From: Aspidiotus rigidus
Taxonomy: Eukaryota; Arthropoda; Insecta; Hemiptera; Diaspididae
Length of the DNA: 64,000 nt
Reading direction: 5' to 3'
Assembly: GCA_035079385.1 (NCBI GenBank)
Contig: JAVHKY010000063.1
Location: forward strand, 1,054,001-1,118,000
The notes beneath the pieces were generated by a model. That model worked only from the letters and a program-made list of their open reading frames with translations, ran no database searches and was not told the origin of the DNA. This document shows positions 36,446 through 47,198 of this stretch, one piece after another (position 1 is the stretch's first letter; each line of letters begins with the position of its first letter). The position numbers and the translations under genes are program-made.

Positions 36446-37646
36446 AGTAGTACGGTTTCCGACTGTGACTATTCGCGTGTGTGAGCTCCGCTAGGCGCGC
36501 TACCAAAAACGGGGCGAAAACTTATTATTTTAAAAAAATTGTTTCATTTAAATAATTATAATCATGGGTGATAGTGATAGAAATAAAAACCCGGTATTGT
36601 TGTATAACCGGTTAATTGGTTATACAAAAATTCAAGCTCCGCATTACTTATTTTCAAAATGAAATACCAGTTAACCGATTAATAACTGTTTTTTTTTGGA
36701 AAAATGTCTAAAAATAGATTTCTGGCTCAAAACAAAAGGAAATTGGTCATCATTATTCAGTTATTTACAGCAAACACATCAACTTTGGTACTTTAGTACT
36801 ATAGTACTATGAAACAAAAGAAAAGTATGGCTTTTCCCTGAAAATAATAGATTATTATTTTTGTCCTAGGCCATTTTTGTATGACGTCATAATTTTCATC
36901 TCGTTTATGAAAAAGGTATCTACATTAGATATGACTGTAGATACTATTTGAATGAATTTGAGTATACGTGCCCTGCTGTTCATTGAATCTCCAGATGTTT
37001 CATACAAAAAATGTTCATCATTAGTTCTACTTTTGTTTAAAATATCGCAAAAGCTTAACATTCGAAGGGTTCTTCTAATATTTATCAAAGTCTGCAAAAT
37101 CCTATGTAAACGAGCACTATGCGCGCCAGCAGAGTAGCAGCTTGCAAATGTAAATTTCCCATATATACGTCATCACAAAAATGGTCTATAAGGGCTCTGC
37201 TAGGAGCGCCACTTCCCACGGTACAATCAAAGGTGATGGTGTGTAATAATCCCATATAAATAACACGTCAGGAATGATTTTCGAAAGTTCCTCACTACTT
37301 AATTGTTAAATCACCTTATAAAAAATGAGATATACAAAAGTTGGAGCCGAGTCTACTCTAATAATTTCAAAAATCAAAACTCTTTTAGGTGGCTTTCCGT
37401 TTGAAAAGGGCAAAAAGGAAATACATCATATAGTCATTATCACTCAACATTATCACCAATTTGAGTGTAAGCTTTGAAGAAATTCCGTACAGATAGATTG
37501 ACAAGATCAAAAATGCATAGTAATAATTGCTTGTCGTCTACAAAATAAATATTCTAAGAGCTAAGAAATTTCTATTACAGATTACAATTCTCGCTGGTCA
37601 GAGGATGGACTAAATGCGACGGAACACCAAACAACGCCAGATTAAT

Positions 37647-38112
37647 AGCACACTAGAAGAGATAGTTAGCTCACTTGTTCAAAAAACAAGACACTTTTCC
37701 ATTAATTCAAAACCGTCCACCCATTGTTATTTTGGCGCTAGTACTGGGTTTCTCTAGAGCGGGGTAAGCGCGGGCTGTAAAAAATAGGTTTGATACTTTT
37801 ACATGGGCTCTTATGGGAAGTAACCCACCATAAGCGATGTTCTTTAAAAATTTGCGTTGAAATACAAACATGTCAGTGGTGCACTTGAAGAAAGTTTTCC
37901 TTACTTCAATTTGTTTTCTCATTTTCATCAAAATGTATATTTCTTGAGAAAATAGCTTGTAAAGGGTAATTCTCCATACAAGCCTATGTAAAAGTACCAA
38001 ACCTAAATGTTGCAATTGCCTGCAAGTGGCACAAAAACAAACATTTTGTTTTGCGCTCCGCATTACATGGTAGTTTCAAAGGAGTGAGCCTACTACCCCT
38101 TCTAGTGTACTA
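37647..38112. mobile_element. Inverted-repeat element, about 465 bp
   Basis: The left end AGCACACTAGAAGAGATAGT then TAGCTCAC is inverted (with three or four differences) at the right as GTGAGCCTACTACCCCTTCT then AGTGTACT. The internal ORF on the minus strand has no transposase motif. Confidence 0.6.
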
Positions 38113-38239
38113 TAACAATTTCCAAGGAAATCTTTATCAAGCACCTGGTATAACCCTTTTTCCTGTGATGTCACAAGTCATACCTTACAGCTGAATCTGC
38201 GGTCTGAGTGAACAGCAAAAATGCAAGGGTGTTGAAGGC

Positions 38240-38850
38240 TGGTGGCACATTGCTTCCGGAATCACCTTGCCTCCACCTCCGTCTCACTGGAGGTGGAGCA
38301 TTGGAGGCGGAGGATAGCTGAGATTTTGAGGCTCACTGGAGGCTTGGAGGCGCCTCCAAAGACCCTTTTGAAGGCATCTGGAGCTACCTCCAAAGTGCCT
38401 CCAGAGTGCTATAGTGAAAAATTAGACCAAGGTGTGGAGGCTGGAGCATTTTGCCTTTGGAGGTACCTTGCATCCACCTAGAGACTTGAAGGTGCCCTTA
38501 AGGATCCTTTAGGAGGTATTTTTTTCAACAGTATTCTATTCCTTCAAATCTCATTCAGCCAACGCTGTTTGGTTTATATAAAAACCAAAGTTTTAAATAC
38601 ACCTTCTGAGTATCATCTGGCAACATTGCTACGCCAATATGCTTCATCTGGTCACACTGGTGAACGTTACAAGTGCCTCCGGAGACGTCTCCAATTTTCT
38701 CCAATTTCAGTAATTGCCCTAAAGGCAATTAGAGATACCTCCAGAGACATACTTTGGAGGTCAGGAAGCGCCTCCAAATGAATCCACTGGAGGCAACCGG
38801 AGTCGGAGAGTCATTTTCTGTATTTGTTCTGGAAGCGGAGGCCTCCAACA
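38240..38850. repeat. GGAGGC/CCTCCA-rich repetitive block
   Basis: Dozens of TGGAGGC, GGAGGT and GCCTCCA words occur on both strands (for example CCTTGCCTCCACCTCC, then CACTGGAGGTGGAGCATTGG). Many are mutually inverted, so the block can fold extensively. It is compositionally unlike its neighbours. ORFs across it are repeat artefacts. Confidence 0.75.
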
Positions 38851-39042
38851 CTCTTGCAAAAATGTAAACAACTTTTTCTCCGTTTAATTAACACAGTGAT
38901 AACGTTCAGTGGTTTTCCAAGTATTGTTACTTCTAAGAGATGAAAGAATAACGGAAGTGTTCTGGCTCAAAAGATCAATAAAAGTCTCTAGATCATGAAT
39001 CTAACGTTTCTTGACCATTGAACTCTGCATCAAGGAGATTTG

Positions 39043-39174
39043 GACCCTATTTAGCCAAACCCAACCAAGCGACATGATAACAATCTAGAGAAATGTTCCT
39101 TCGCTATAAGGGGAGATTCTCCTTTTTGCCAGATCGTTAGCATGTCGCTTGGTTGAATTAGGCTAAAAAGGGTC
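39043..39174. mobile_element. 132-bp MITE-like inverted repeat
   Basis: GACCCTATTTAGCCAAACCC then AACCAAGCGACATG is inverted at the right as CATGTCGCTTGGTT...TTAGGCTAAAAAGGGTC. The loop is AT-rich. Confidence 0.8.
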
Positions 39175-39574
39175 TATTTGAAGATTGATACGGCAATAGG
39201 GATGTTTTCCTGTGACGTCAAAGCAATCAAAATCGGCAGGCAAAAAGTGCTTGCTGTTTTTCCTTCAAGCTGTTTGCTTCCGTGAGAATAACAGGGGGAG
39301 TAAAGATGGTTGTGTAATTAATTAAAGATTGGCGTTTGGACCGCGAAAGAGTCGCCCTCCATCTTTACCGTGATGGCCGTTTACAGAACTTACCGAAAAC
39401 AGGATGATTTCCGAAAATCTGTTTTTATGTGGTTTTGATTATTGTATCTTGTAGTACTGGTCAAGAAGGTTTGAAAAAGCTATTTCAACCAATAATCGTA
39501 ATTCCATATTAACGCAGATACAGCTTGATGAGATAACATTAGCCTTATGGGAATAGCAACCTCATTGAAAATGA

Positions 39575-39700
39575 AAAATTTTACAAGTTCACTTATGAAA
39601 ATGTATTTCAAAGTCACACAATTTGAAAATAACTCCAAGTCCAAAGTTGAAAATATTTTGAAGTCCAAGAATTTGGAAATGAAAAATTTTACAAAGTCTT
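39575..39700 (+). repeat. Second array of the 19.3-kb minisatellite
   Basis: Degenerate ATGAAAATGTATTTCAAAGTC, CTCCAAGTCC and TTGAAAATATTTTGAAGTCC units match the 19265-19530 array. Confidence 0.7.
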
Positions 39701-39967
39701 TGTAATCACTATGACAGATAAATACCGGTATGCATCCACCAATCTGCAGTACCGGTACTTCTATTATTGCACTTTCATGTGACAATGATAATAATTTATT
39801 CGCACGCAATAATAGACGTTCGAGTATATTTCGTACATGAACCGAATAGTGCCCAATAAAAGTCGTAGCATTTCAACGCGGATGATGTTTGTCCGCGTTC
39901 AAAGCAAAATCAAAGCGTATCGCTTTCGCATCGAATACTACCTCATGAAAATCGTAGCGGATAACAT

Positions 39968-40300
39968 ATTGATTCCATCAATTTTTTTTATGGTTTCTTC
40001 TTTGGTCTAACTCAAATGTTGATTCTACTAATAATTTATTTATGATTCTTCTCGTCTAATTCAAATTTTGATTCTATCAATTTTTCATGGTTTCTTTCAT
40101 AGGTAGTCTAATTGAAACATGTTGATTCTATCAATAATTATATTTATGCTTTCTAGCTCTTGGTCTAATTGACCTGTTGATTCAATGATTCTATTAATTT
40201 ATTTATGGTTTCTCCCTGAGTTTAATTCAAATTTTAATTTTATCAATTTTTCATGGTTTCTTCCTTAGTCTAATTCAAACATATTGATTCCATCAATTTT
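39968..40300 (+). repeat. Minisatellite, about 60-bp unit
   Basis: About five degenerate units of TTGATTCTATCAATTTTTCA-TGGTTTCTTCCTTAGTCTAA type. Isolated fragments continue near 40570 and 40630. Confidence 0.8.
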
Positions 40301-40717
40301 AATGTCTGCAATTAACATATCATGACGATGAAAGAGGTGAAAGATGGAGTAATATCTGTACATGAAGCTGTGGTGATGGTATACGTCAGCAACATGACGC
40401 TTGGATTTATTCGCTGCTCATGCAAAAAAAAATTGTTCATCTTCGCGTTGTGGTTGTCACTCAAAAAATATGCTCTGTAATTCTCGCTGCCACAACTCGA
40501 ACCCCTGTTCTAATAAGTAAGTAAATTTGCTTATCAAAGGAAAAACAATTTAATGTACAGTCTTTTTTTTTATGGTTTCTCCATAGCGTAAGCGTGAAGA
40601 TGAGAATATAATTTTTTCAAACTTGCCCGATTCTATCAATTTCTTATGGTTTCTTTTGTGGAAAAATGAAATCGAAAGGGTACAAATGAAAATTAGAAGG
40701 AAAAAACATAAGAAAAC

Positions 40718-40880
40718 TGGGGAAAAAAAAGTGGAGCTGGAAGGATTCGAACCCCGAAGTAAATTTTTGAAATTAGCGTAAGCGTGAAGATGAGAAAACA
40801 ATTTTTTCAAACTTGCCCTTGTTTGGTGGCCAGACGAAAAAAACTCGCTTGTAACACGGTGAACGCGTTACCTATAAATA
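40718..40880 (-). repeat. tRNA-like (SINE or pseudo-tRNA) relic
   Basis: On the minus strand, GGTAACGCGTTCACCG...CAAGCGAG resembles a tRNA D-to-anticodon arm. About 100 bp later comes CGGGGTTCGAATCC, a good box B, followed by a T8 run (pol III-type terminator). The halves are separated by AT-rich sequence outside the normal tRNA intron position, and no matching 5' acceptor strand is visible. I read it as a disrupted tRNA-derived sequence and not a working tRNA gene. A weaker GGGGTTCGAG lies on the same strand near 40495. Confidence 0.3.
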
Positions 40881-41298
40881 AAGGTTCCTGTGTATTTCTT
40901 ATGGAGCATTTTTTTGTTTACGATCTGAATTGGTAATGTAGGGTAAGATTGACAATTTCCAGCAGGCTATAGGGTACGCTGGGGTGAACAGACGTGGAAC
41001 TTGTGACGTCACAATAATCTGGTCTATTTCTTATTTCAGAAATTTTGGCAAATTGGTCAATTTCTGGCTAAAAGAGTCGTAAAAAGTCGACTAGGGACGC
41101 AAATTGAAGATAAAATTGAGATAGGCTACCGGTACAAATTTTGTAGATTTGAAGTGGACATCTAACATTTTGTGTTTTTTCTTTTTACGCTGGAACAGAT
41201 GTAGTCCGAACTCCCATTTAACTGCCCAACTGCATTGACTATACACGTGTAGTCAATGCAAACTGGTAACATCTTTCTGGTCCACCTGGTATAGGTAG

Positions 41299-41556
41299 TG
41301 TAGGATAAAATTTATAAAGAAAACAAATAAACGACGACTAGGTATAATTATTATTTTAAAATTCTACGAACAAACGAGTAAAAACGAACTAAGTTACAAG
41401 AACAAACAACAAAGAATCACGAGCGAACAATACAATAAAAACGAAGATAAAACCTAACGGTACCTACTTTATTATTTTTTCAAAACGACGATAAAATATA
41501 TGTGAAATCGAATACGGATAGAAAGCCTATACAATCACAATTAGGCGCTGTTAACA
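41299..41556 (-). repeat. LTR (3' LTR by element orientation), 258 bp
   Basis: Begins TGTAGGATAAAATTTATAAA and ends GGCGCTGTTAACA in the plus orientation. It contains 19 bases missing from the other LTR (around GCGAACAATACAATAAAAA). The integrase ORF ends inside it (stop at 41541). Confidence 0.95.
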
Positions 41557-43382
41557 TTCTCCCCCGTTAAAGGAGGGTTTTTAACAATATCATCAATAGG
41601 TAAAGGGACTAGCTTGGTGGTGGAGCGTCTTTTTACTGTCCCATCAACGAGCACGTCCACTATGCGAACATTATTCTCTTGGTCCGGGTAAAGCTTTACA
41701 ATCTTACCCAATTTCCAACGCAAAGGATGTGAATTTTCTTCTTTCAAAAGGACAACTTCATCAACAGTCGGGTTATCCTTAAGTTTTTTCCACTTGCTCA
41801 TACTTTGTAACTGAGCTAAATAAGAAGCACGCCACTGGGCGTGGAATGAACGAACAGCTCGCTGAACGGCCTGCCATCGTTGATTGAGGGCGAGCGTGAA
41901 TTTTTCAAAATCCGGAATCACGGTGAGTACCGACCCAACCAAAAAATGCGATGGAGTGAGTGGTTCCAATGAGTCGTCCTCGGCTATCTTACAACATAAG
42001 GGTCGACTATTCAAGATCGCTTCGACTTGCGTGAAAAACGTTAATAATTCCTCTGCGCTGAAGACGCAGCCAGTAGTAGCGCGAACCAGATAGAATTTAG
42101 CCGATTTAACGGCTGCCTCCCATAAGCCTCCGTGATGTGGGCTTCCAGGTGGAATGAAAAGCCAACGAATGCCTTGTTCAGCCGTAAACTCGAGGATTTC
42201 CTCACGATTCAATATGAACACATTATTTGTTCCGACGAAATTAGTAGCATTATCCGATAATATTGTGTGAGGTAGACCTCGACGGGCGCAAAAACGACGT
42301 AGTGAAGCGATGAACGCAGCAGTAGTCAAATCCGAGACCACTTCTATGTGGACAGCCTTGGTAGAGAAACAGACGAAGACTGCAGCATACGATTTGTTAA
42401 ATTTTGTCGAGCGATGTCCGGTACACTTTGATGTAAAAGGACCGGCGAAATCCACTCCGGTGCAGGCGAACGGACGAGATAGAGTGACACGATCCTTTGG
42501 TAATTGACCCATAATATGTTGATAGGTCTGGGCTTTCAACCTAGCGCACAACACACATCTTTTTACTACGCTTTTGACCACGCGATCCAGACCGCCTATT
42601 GGCCAAAATTTTAATCTAATAAAGTTTTTTAAGAACAATTTATCAGCGTGATAGAACCTTTTGTGAAGATGACGAACATAGATTACAAACAGGTTGCACC
42701 TCACGGATAGCACTATGGGATGTTTGAACTCGAATCCGTACATCGATTTTCGTAACCGACCGCCAACTCTAATAACACCATCACCATCGATAAATGGGCA
42801 CAGACTAGATAATACACTATTATTTGCCACTTGATTATTTTTTTTCAACGCTGCGACCTCAGAAGTGAAATGATACGATTGGTGAAGCGTAATTAATGCC
42901 AAAATTGAAAAGTTTTTCTCCTCGACACTTAAAACCTTTGAAAAATTACGGTCCTTATCTTTTTTGGTTCTCAAATTTTTTATGAACCGCAACATAAAAG
43001 CAAAAACATTAATTGTACGATTATATGATGAAAATTTATCCAAAATTAGCTTGTCTGCTTTAAAAGTTACATTACAGTTTTTTAATTTGCGCCTTTCCGG
43101 TAAATTTTCGAAATCTATGGGAGAAATATCGCTGCTTTGAAGATCAGGTCCCCTTACAAATGCAGGACCGTGAAGCCACAACTGGTTATTTAGGAACTCC
43201 TGCGCACTGATACCGCGTGTGGCCAAATCCGCGGGATTATTATCTGTTCTAACGTAATGCCACCGGTTGGCAGGAAAATGTTCAGTAATTTTAGATACAC
43301 GATTTGATACGAAAGTCTGCCAACTATGAGGGGGTTTGTTAACCCATCCTAATACTATTTTTGAGTCTGTAAAAAAATACAT
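41541..43382 (-). CDS. BEL/Pao RNase H end and integrase
   Basis: 613 codons. Residues 1-55 finish RNase H (FFTDSKIVLGW, NPADLATRG). An H2C2 zinc-binding region is at about 233-280 (RHLHKRFYH...CVLCARLK). The integrase core has its three acidic residues in GVDFAGPF (about 310), LSDNATNFVG (about 373) and PHHGGLWEAAV (about 418). The C-terminus is a DUF5641-type domain (EVVLLKEENSHPLRWKLGKI). It ends in the LTR, as is typical for BEL/Pao. Confidence 0.92.
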   Translation of the reverse strand: MYFFTDSKIVLGWVNKPPHSWQTFVSNRVSKITEHFPANRWHYVRTDNNPADLATRGISAQEFLNNQLWLHGPAFVRGPDLQSSDISPIDFENLPERRKLKNCNVTFKADKLILDKFSSYNRTINVFAFMLRFIKNLRTKKDKDRNFSKVLSVEEKNFSILALITLHQSYHFTSEVAALKKNNQVANNSVLSSLCPFIDGDGVIRVGGRLRKSMYGFEFKHPIVLSVRCNLFVIYVRHLHKRFYHADKLFLKNFIRLKFWPIGGLDRVVKSVVKRCVLCARLKAQTYQHIMGQLPKDRVTLSRPFACTGVDFAGPFTSKCTGHRSTKFNKSYAAVFVCFSTKAVHIEVVSDLTTAAFIASLRRFCARRGLPHTILSDNATNFVGTNNVFILNREEILEFTAEQGIRWLFIPPGSPHHGGLWEAAVKSAKFYLVRATTGCVFSAEELLTFFTQVEAILNSRPLCCKIAEDDSLEPLTPSHFLVGSVLTVIPDFEKFTLALNQRWQAVQRAVRSFHAQWRASYLAQLQSMSKWKKLKDNPTVDEVVLLKEENSHPLRWKLGKIVKLYPDQENNVRIVDVLVDGTVKRRSTTKLVPLPIDDIVKNPPLTGENVNSA

Positions 43383-44131
43383 ACCGTATCATTTAACTCA
43401 ATAATTTCCAAAGTTTGCGCGACTCGATAAGTCAATTCCACCAATAACAATGCAGCTTGTAATTCAAGACGAGGTACGGTAAGCTCTTTAATAGGCGCGA
43501 CGCGAGTTTTTGAACAAATGAAATAAACGTTGACGTTACCACACGAATCAAAGGTTTTCAAATATAACACAGCACAATAAGCTTTAGTGCTAGCGTCAGC
43601 AAATCCGAACAACTGCTTTTTCACTATTTGGTTTAATTTAGAATACGCGCGCGAGATTGAACATTCACTTAAAAGCTCGAGATCTTTATGAAAATCACGA
43701 AATTTAGTCTCTAACTCCGAAGAAACTGAATCGTCCCACGAAATTTCTTCCCTCCAAATATCTTGGAGGAATAGCTTTGATTTAATCGTCACCGCACACA
43801 AAAATCCGAGAGGGTCAAATAGGCGCGAAATCATTGATAAAAGAACGCGTTTTGTTAATACCTCCGGCAATTCGGGTAGGTTTACGAAAACCATAAAGGA
43901 ATCACTCACAGGATCCCATTTTAATCCTAGAGTGGTGACAAACGATTCGTCCCTCAACTCGACTTTCTTGAGAGGCTCTATTAACTCCGGATCCAAAGAA
44001 TTGAGCAGCTCCGGGCAATTACTAGCGTATTTACGAAGATGAAAACCAGCCTCAGCCAGCTTAGAATGTATAACCTTCTGCAATTCGAGCAACTCAGAAA
44101 TAGTATCGGCTCCAGCAAGCAAGTCGTCCAT
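43355..44131 (-). pseudogene. BEL/Pao RT (from YMDD) and RNase H start
   Basis: Begins at the palm motif (Y)MDDLLAG, continues with the connection region and enters RNase H at FGFADASTKAYCAV (about residue 175). The true frame is open further upstream to the inversion junction near 44165. It ends by frameshift in a T7 run near 43370-43378, where the RNase H reading continues in the frame of the next ORF. Confidence 0.88.
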
Positions 44132-44165
44132 ATAAAATCCTTGAGAGATAGTTTTCGAAGCCGCT

Positions 44166-44188
44166 TTTTTGGTGCCGAAACCCGGGAT
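44166..44188 (+). other. Primer-binding site, inner copy
   Basis: TGGTGCCGAAACCCGGGAT is complementary to the 3' end of metazoan tRNA-Phe (acceptor stem and T-arm). Here it reads on plus and is followed by the gag leader, so it belongs to the inverted block. Confidence 0.85.
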
Positions 44189-44306
44189 GCAATAGTGCCC
44201 AGGTTTGATGTTCGTTTCGTTTGTGTAAATTTGTGCGATTGTCGTTTTCGCAAGTCATTGCGGTTGAAATTTTGTGTGTAGCTATTGTTTGTAATCATCG
44301 GTCGGA

Positions 44307-46964
44307 ATGGAACCTCTCAGAAAGGAGAAGCGGTTGATTAAGCTAAATTTAACGCGGTTAAGGGATACGATGTCTGAGGCTGTTCAAAACGGTCTTCATA
44401 CGACAAGAGATTTGTCCAAAATGGAAACAATGGTCGAGGAATTCAGTTCTACAAAATCTGCTCTTGATAAGGTAGTAAGGGATATATTCCTACTTATGGA
44501 TGACCAGGCTGATAATTACAGCAATAATTGTAGTGTTCTCATGGATGAGATGAAAGCAGCGTCGGAAGTTCTTGCAACGTATGCTGCCGAAGTGAAAGAC
44601 CTCCGAAAAAAGTTATCAAGTCAGGAAGCGCGTCAGTCTCTAACTCCCGCGATCTTCAACGCATCTAGCCTCGAACAAGCAGTGCAACCAAAATTGGCAA
44701 AAATAGAAGTGCCTACATTCAATGGTGACATTTTAAATTTTAATTGTTTTCGCGGATTGTTTGAAAATTTGGTGCACAATAACGACCAGCTACAAAATGT
44801 TAAAAAACTTTATTATCTCAAACAGGCGTTTGTTGGTTCAGCTCACGAATTGGTTAAAGATTTTCCACTCGAAGACAATTCATACCCAGAAGCTTGGTCA
44901 TATGTGATTGATCGGTTTGACAATAAAAGGTTAGTGATTCGGTCGTTATTTCGCAAGCTTCACAATTTAGAAGCGATAAGAAATGAATCTAGTGTTCGGT
45001 CGTTAATTGATAAAGTGGACGTAATTATTCGGGGTTTAATCAGCGCAGGTGAATCGGTAGATAATACATTTTCGCGGTATATCGCGTTTCTCGTTTCTAC
45101 TAAATTGGACGCTACAACCGCGAAAGATTGGGAAAATTCTTTAGCTTCGAATAAGTCGTGTCCAAAATACAAGGAGTTGCAGGAATTCTTGCAAAATCGT
45201 GCTTTTACTTTCGATGAATCAACTCAAGAAAGGAAAGGTTCAAGGGATTTGAAGCCTACCCCTCCAACCACCAAAAGATCCTTTCACACATCCTCGACTT
45301 CCTCAGCACCGGCTGCGACAACATGTTCATGCTGCTGTAGTGGTCAACATCGATTATTTGAATGCCCCAAATTTGGAACGTGGTCTCCTTCGGATAGGTA
45401 CACGTTTATAAAAAATAACAATTTGTGTCTCATATGTTTTTATAGTAATCATGGAGCAAGTTCGTGCCTACGCGTAAAATTGAAATGTAAGAAGTGTAAT
45501 GGTCACCACAACACATTATTACATTTTGGAAAAAACGCATCCTCACCTGCGGGTCTTAGAAGACAGCCTACAAACCAGGTCGTACCCCCTCCTTCGAAAA
45601 CTGCAGAGGACAAATCGATAGTCCAGGCCACAGAACCCTCCGCTGGGAACTTGAACCAAGTCAGTTTAACCTCTTCGGCGTCTGATAAAACTATAGTTCT
45701 TGCAACAGCAGTGGTTCGAGTTGGAGTTGATGGTCAAAAGTTCTTGTTAGTTCGCGCGTTGTTGGATGGAGGATCGCAGGTCACTTTTGTGAGTGAGTCC
45801 TTAGTGAAAAGACTCAATCTTCCTGTTTACGAGCTCACATCGTCGGCTACAATTCATGGCATTGGGGATTCTAGTTTTGTCAGTACGCATTACTCTGAAT
45901 TCACCATAATGTCTAGAGACAAATCGTTCAGATTACAAGTCGAAGCCGACGTTATTGGAAACATATCATACAAAGCTCCTGTGGAAATTTTAAATCAAGC
46001 TAAAACTAGACGTCCCCACCTTACGTTTGCGGACAACATTTTGGAGCACGCTGACGTAGACATCATATTGAGCGCCGAATACGTCGAATTATGTTTAAAT
46101 GACGAGTCGATGTTTTTGGATTCGTTAAAAATTAGAGATTCAGCATTTGGTTACCTTATTTCCGGTCCATCAAAGGGTCTGACTGACGTGAATAGTTGTT
46201 CGCTTGTTTCAAACATGGCTACTTGTGCAATCGACGACGCTTTACGCAAATTTTGGGAGGTGGAGGAATGCTCGCCCAACTTCGTTGAAATATCAGAGCA
46301 CGATCGTTGTGAGGCTCATTTTATGGAAAATTATCGTCGTGACGAAAATGGTCAATTTGTTGTTCGTTTGCCATTGAAGGGTGACGTCTCGATGTTGTCA
46401 GATACGTTGTCCATTGCTCGTCGATCATTAAAACGTGTCGAGATGTTGCCTTCTGACGTTCGGTTGGAATATGATAGATTTCTGTTGGAATATCTGGCTC
46501 TTGGTCATATGGAAAAAATTCCCAGGGAGGAGCTACCTCTGTCGCATCGTTTCTTAATTCCGCATCGTGCGGTCATTCGTCCGAATAGTTCTACAACAAA
46601 ACTTCGTGTCGTGTTCAACGCTTCTAGCAAGTGCAGTGGTAAAGCTTCTCTGAACGAGATTATGATGGTTGGTCCTAAAACCCAGCCTGACCTGTTCAAG
46701 ATAATACTTCTCTTTCGTTTGTTTCGTTATGTATTTGGTGCTGACATCGAAAAAATGTATCGTAAGGTCTTGGTGGACAAGCTAGATTGTAACTTACAGT
46801 GCATCTTATGGCAAGCCCCGTCGGCAGAAGAAATTGAAATTTATCGGCTACTTACAGTCACTTATGGTACAGCATCAGCCTCGTTTCTCGCCACCAAATG
46901 TTTAAGTATTTTAGCCGAGGAATTGGCTAAAACTCATCCCGGGCTTCGGCACCAAAAAATGTAG
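44307..46964 (+). CDS. BEL/Pao gag-protease-RT (N-terminal part)
   Basis: 885-codon open frame. The N-terminal part is helical and Gag-like, with the BEL/Pao DUF1759-type region starting near KLAKIEVPTFNGDI. Cysteine/histidine zinc-knuckle-like clusters lie at about residues 340-405 (CSCCC...CLICF...CKKC). A retropepsin-like DUF1758 region has LLDGGSQVTF at about 484-493. RT begins near 745, and the first catalytic Asp block FGADIEKMY is near 810. It runs out at the right LTR, about where the palm YMDD motif should follow. The last codons are non-RT sequence read from the PBS and LTR. It is 5' linked to a leader and PBS in the same orientation. Reading frame intact. Confidence 0.9.
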   Translation: MEPLRKEKRLIKLNLTRLRDTMSEAVQNGLHTTRDLSKMETMVEEFSSTKSALDKVVRDIFLLMDDQADNYSNNCSVLMDEMKAASEVLATYAAEVKDLRKKLSSQEARQSLTPAIFNASSLEQAVQPKLAKIEVPTFNGDILNFNCFRGLFENLVHNNDQLQNVKKLYYLKQAFVGSAHELVKDFPLEDNSYPEAWSYVIDRFDNKRLVIRSLFRKLHNLEAIRNESSVRSLIDKVDVIIRGLISAGESVDNTFSRYIAFLVSTKLDATTAKDWENSLASNKSCPKYKELQEFLQNRAFTFDESTQERKGSRDLKPTPPTTKRSFHTSSTSSAPAATTCSCCCSGQHRLFECPKFGTWSPSDRYTFIKNNNLCLICFYSNHGASSCLRVKLKCKKCNGHHNTLLHFGKNASSPAGLRRQPTNQVVPPPSKTAEDKSIVQATEPSAGNLNQVSLTSSASDKTIVLATAVVRVGVDGQKFLLVRALLDGGSQVTFVSESLVKRLNLPVYELTSSATIHGIGDSSFVSTHYSEFTIMSRDKSFRLQVEADVIGNISYKAPVEILNQAKTRRPHLTFADNILEHADVDIILSAEYVELCLNDESMFLDSLKIRDSAFGYLISGPSKGLTDVNSCSLVSNMATCAIDDALRKFWEVEECSPNFVEISEHDRCEAHFMENYRRDENGQFVVRLPLKGDVSMLSDTLSIARRSLKRVEMLPSDVRLEYDRFLLEYLALGHMEKIPREELPLSHRFLIPHRAVIRPNSSTTKLRVVFNASSKCSGKASLNEIMMVGPKTQPDLFKIILLFRLFRYVFGADIEKMYRKVLVDKLDCNLQCILWQAPSAEEIEIYRLLTVTYGTASASFLATKCLSILAEELAKTHPGLRHQKM
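46937..46959 (-). other. Primer-binding site, LTR-adjacent copy
   Basis: On the minus strand, next to the LTR end: TTTTTTGGTGCCGAAGCCC then GGGAT. It has one substitution relative to the inner copy. Sequence immediately past GGGAT is antisense RT rather than leader, so this is one junction of the rearrangement. Confidence 0.85.
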
Positions 46965-47198
46965 GATAAAATTTATAAAGAAAACAAATAAACGACGACT
47001 AGGTATAATTATTATTTTAAAATTCTATGAACAAACGAGTAAAAACGAACTAAGTTACAAGAACAAACAACAACGAATCACGACGAAGATAAAACCTAAC
47101 GGTACCTACTTTATTATTTTTTCAAAACGACGATAAAACATATGTGAAATCGAATACGGATAGAAAGCCTATACAATCACAATTAGGCGCTGTTAACA
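46960..47198 (-). repeat. LTR (5' LTR by element orientation), 239 bp
   Basis: Collinear with 41299-41556 apart from a 19-bp gap and about three substitutions. Confidence 0.95.

Noticed and set aside
39968..40300. Possible CRISPR-like array
   Set aside because: The units are degenerate head-to-tail repeats without unique spacers, in an animal genome. This is an ordinary minisatellite.
44307..46964. Reading the plus-strand gag-RT ORF as a separate second retrotransposon inserted in the first
   Set aside because: It has no LTRs or target duplication of its own, and it stops at the point in RT where the minus-strand half begins, so both halves belong to one element.
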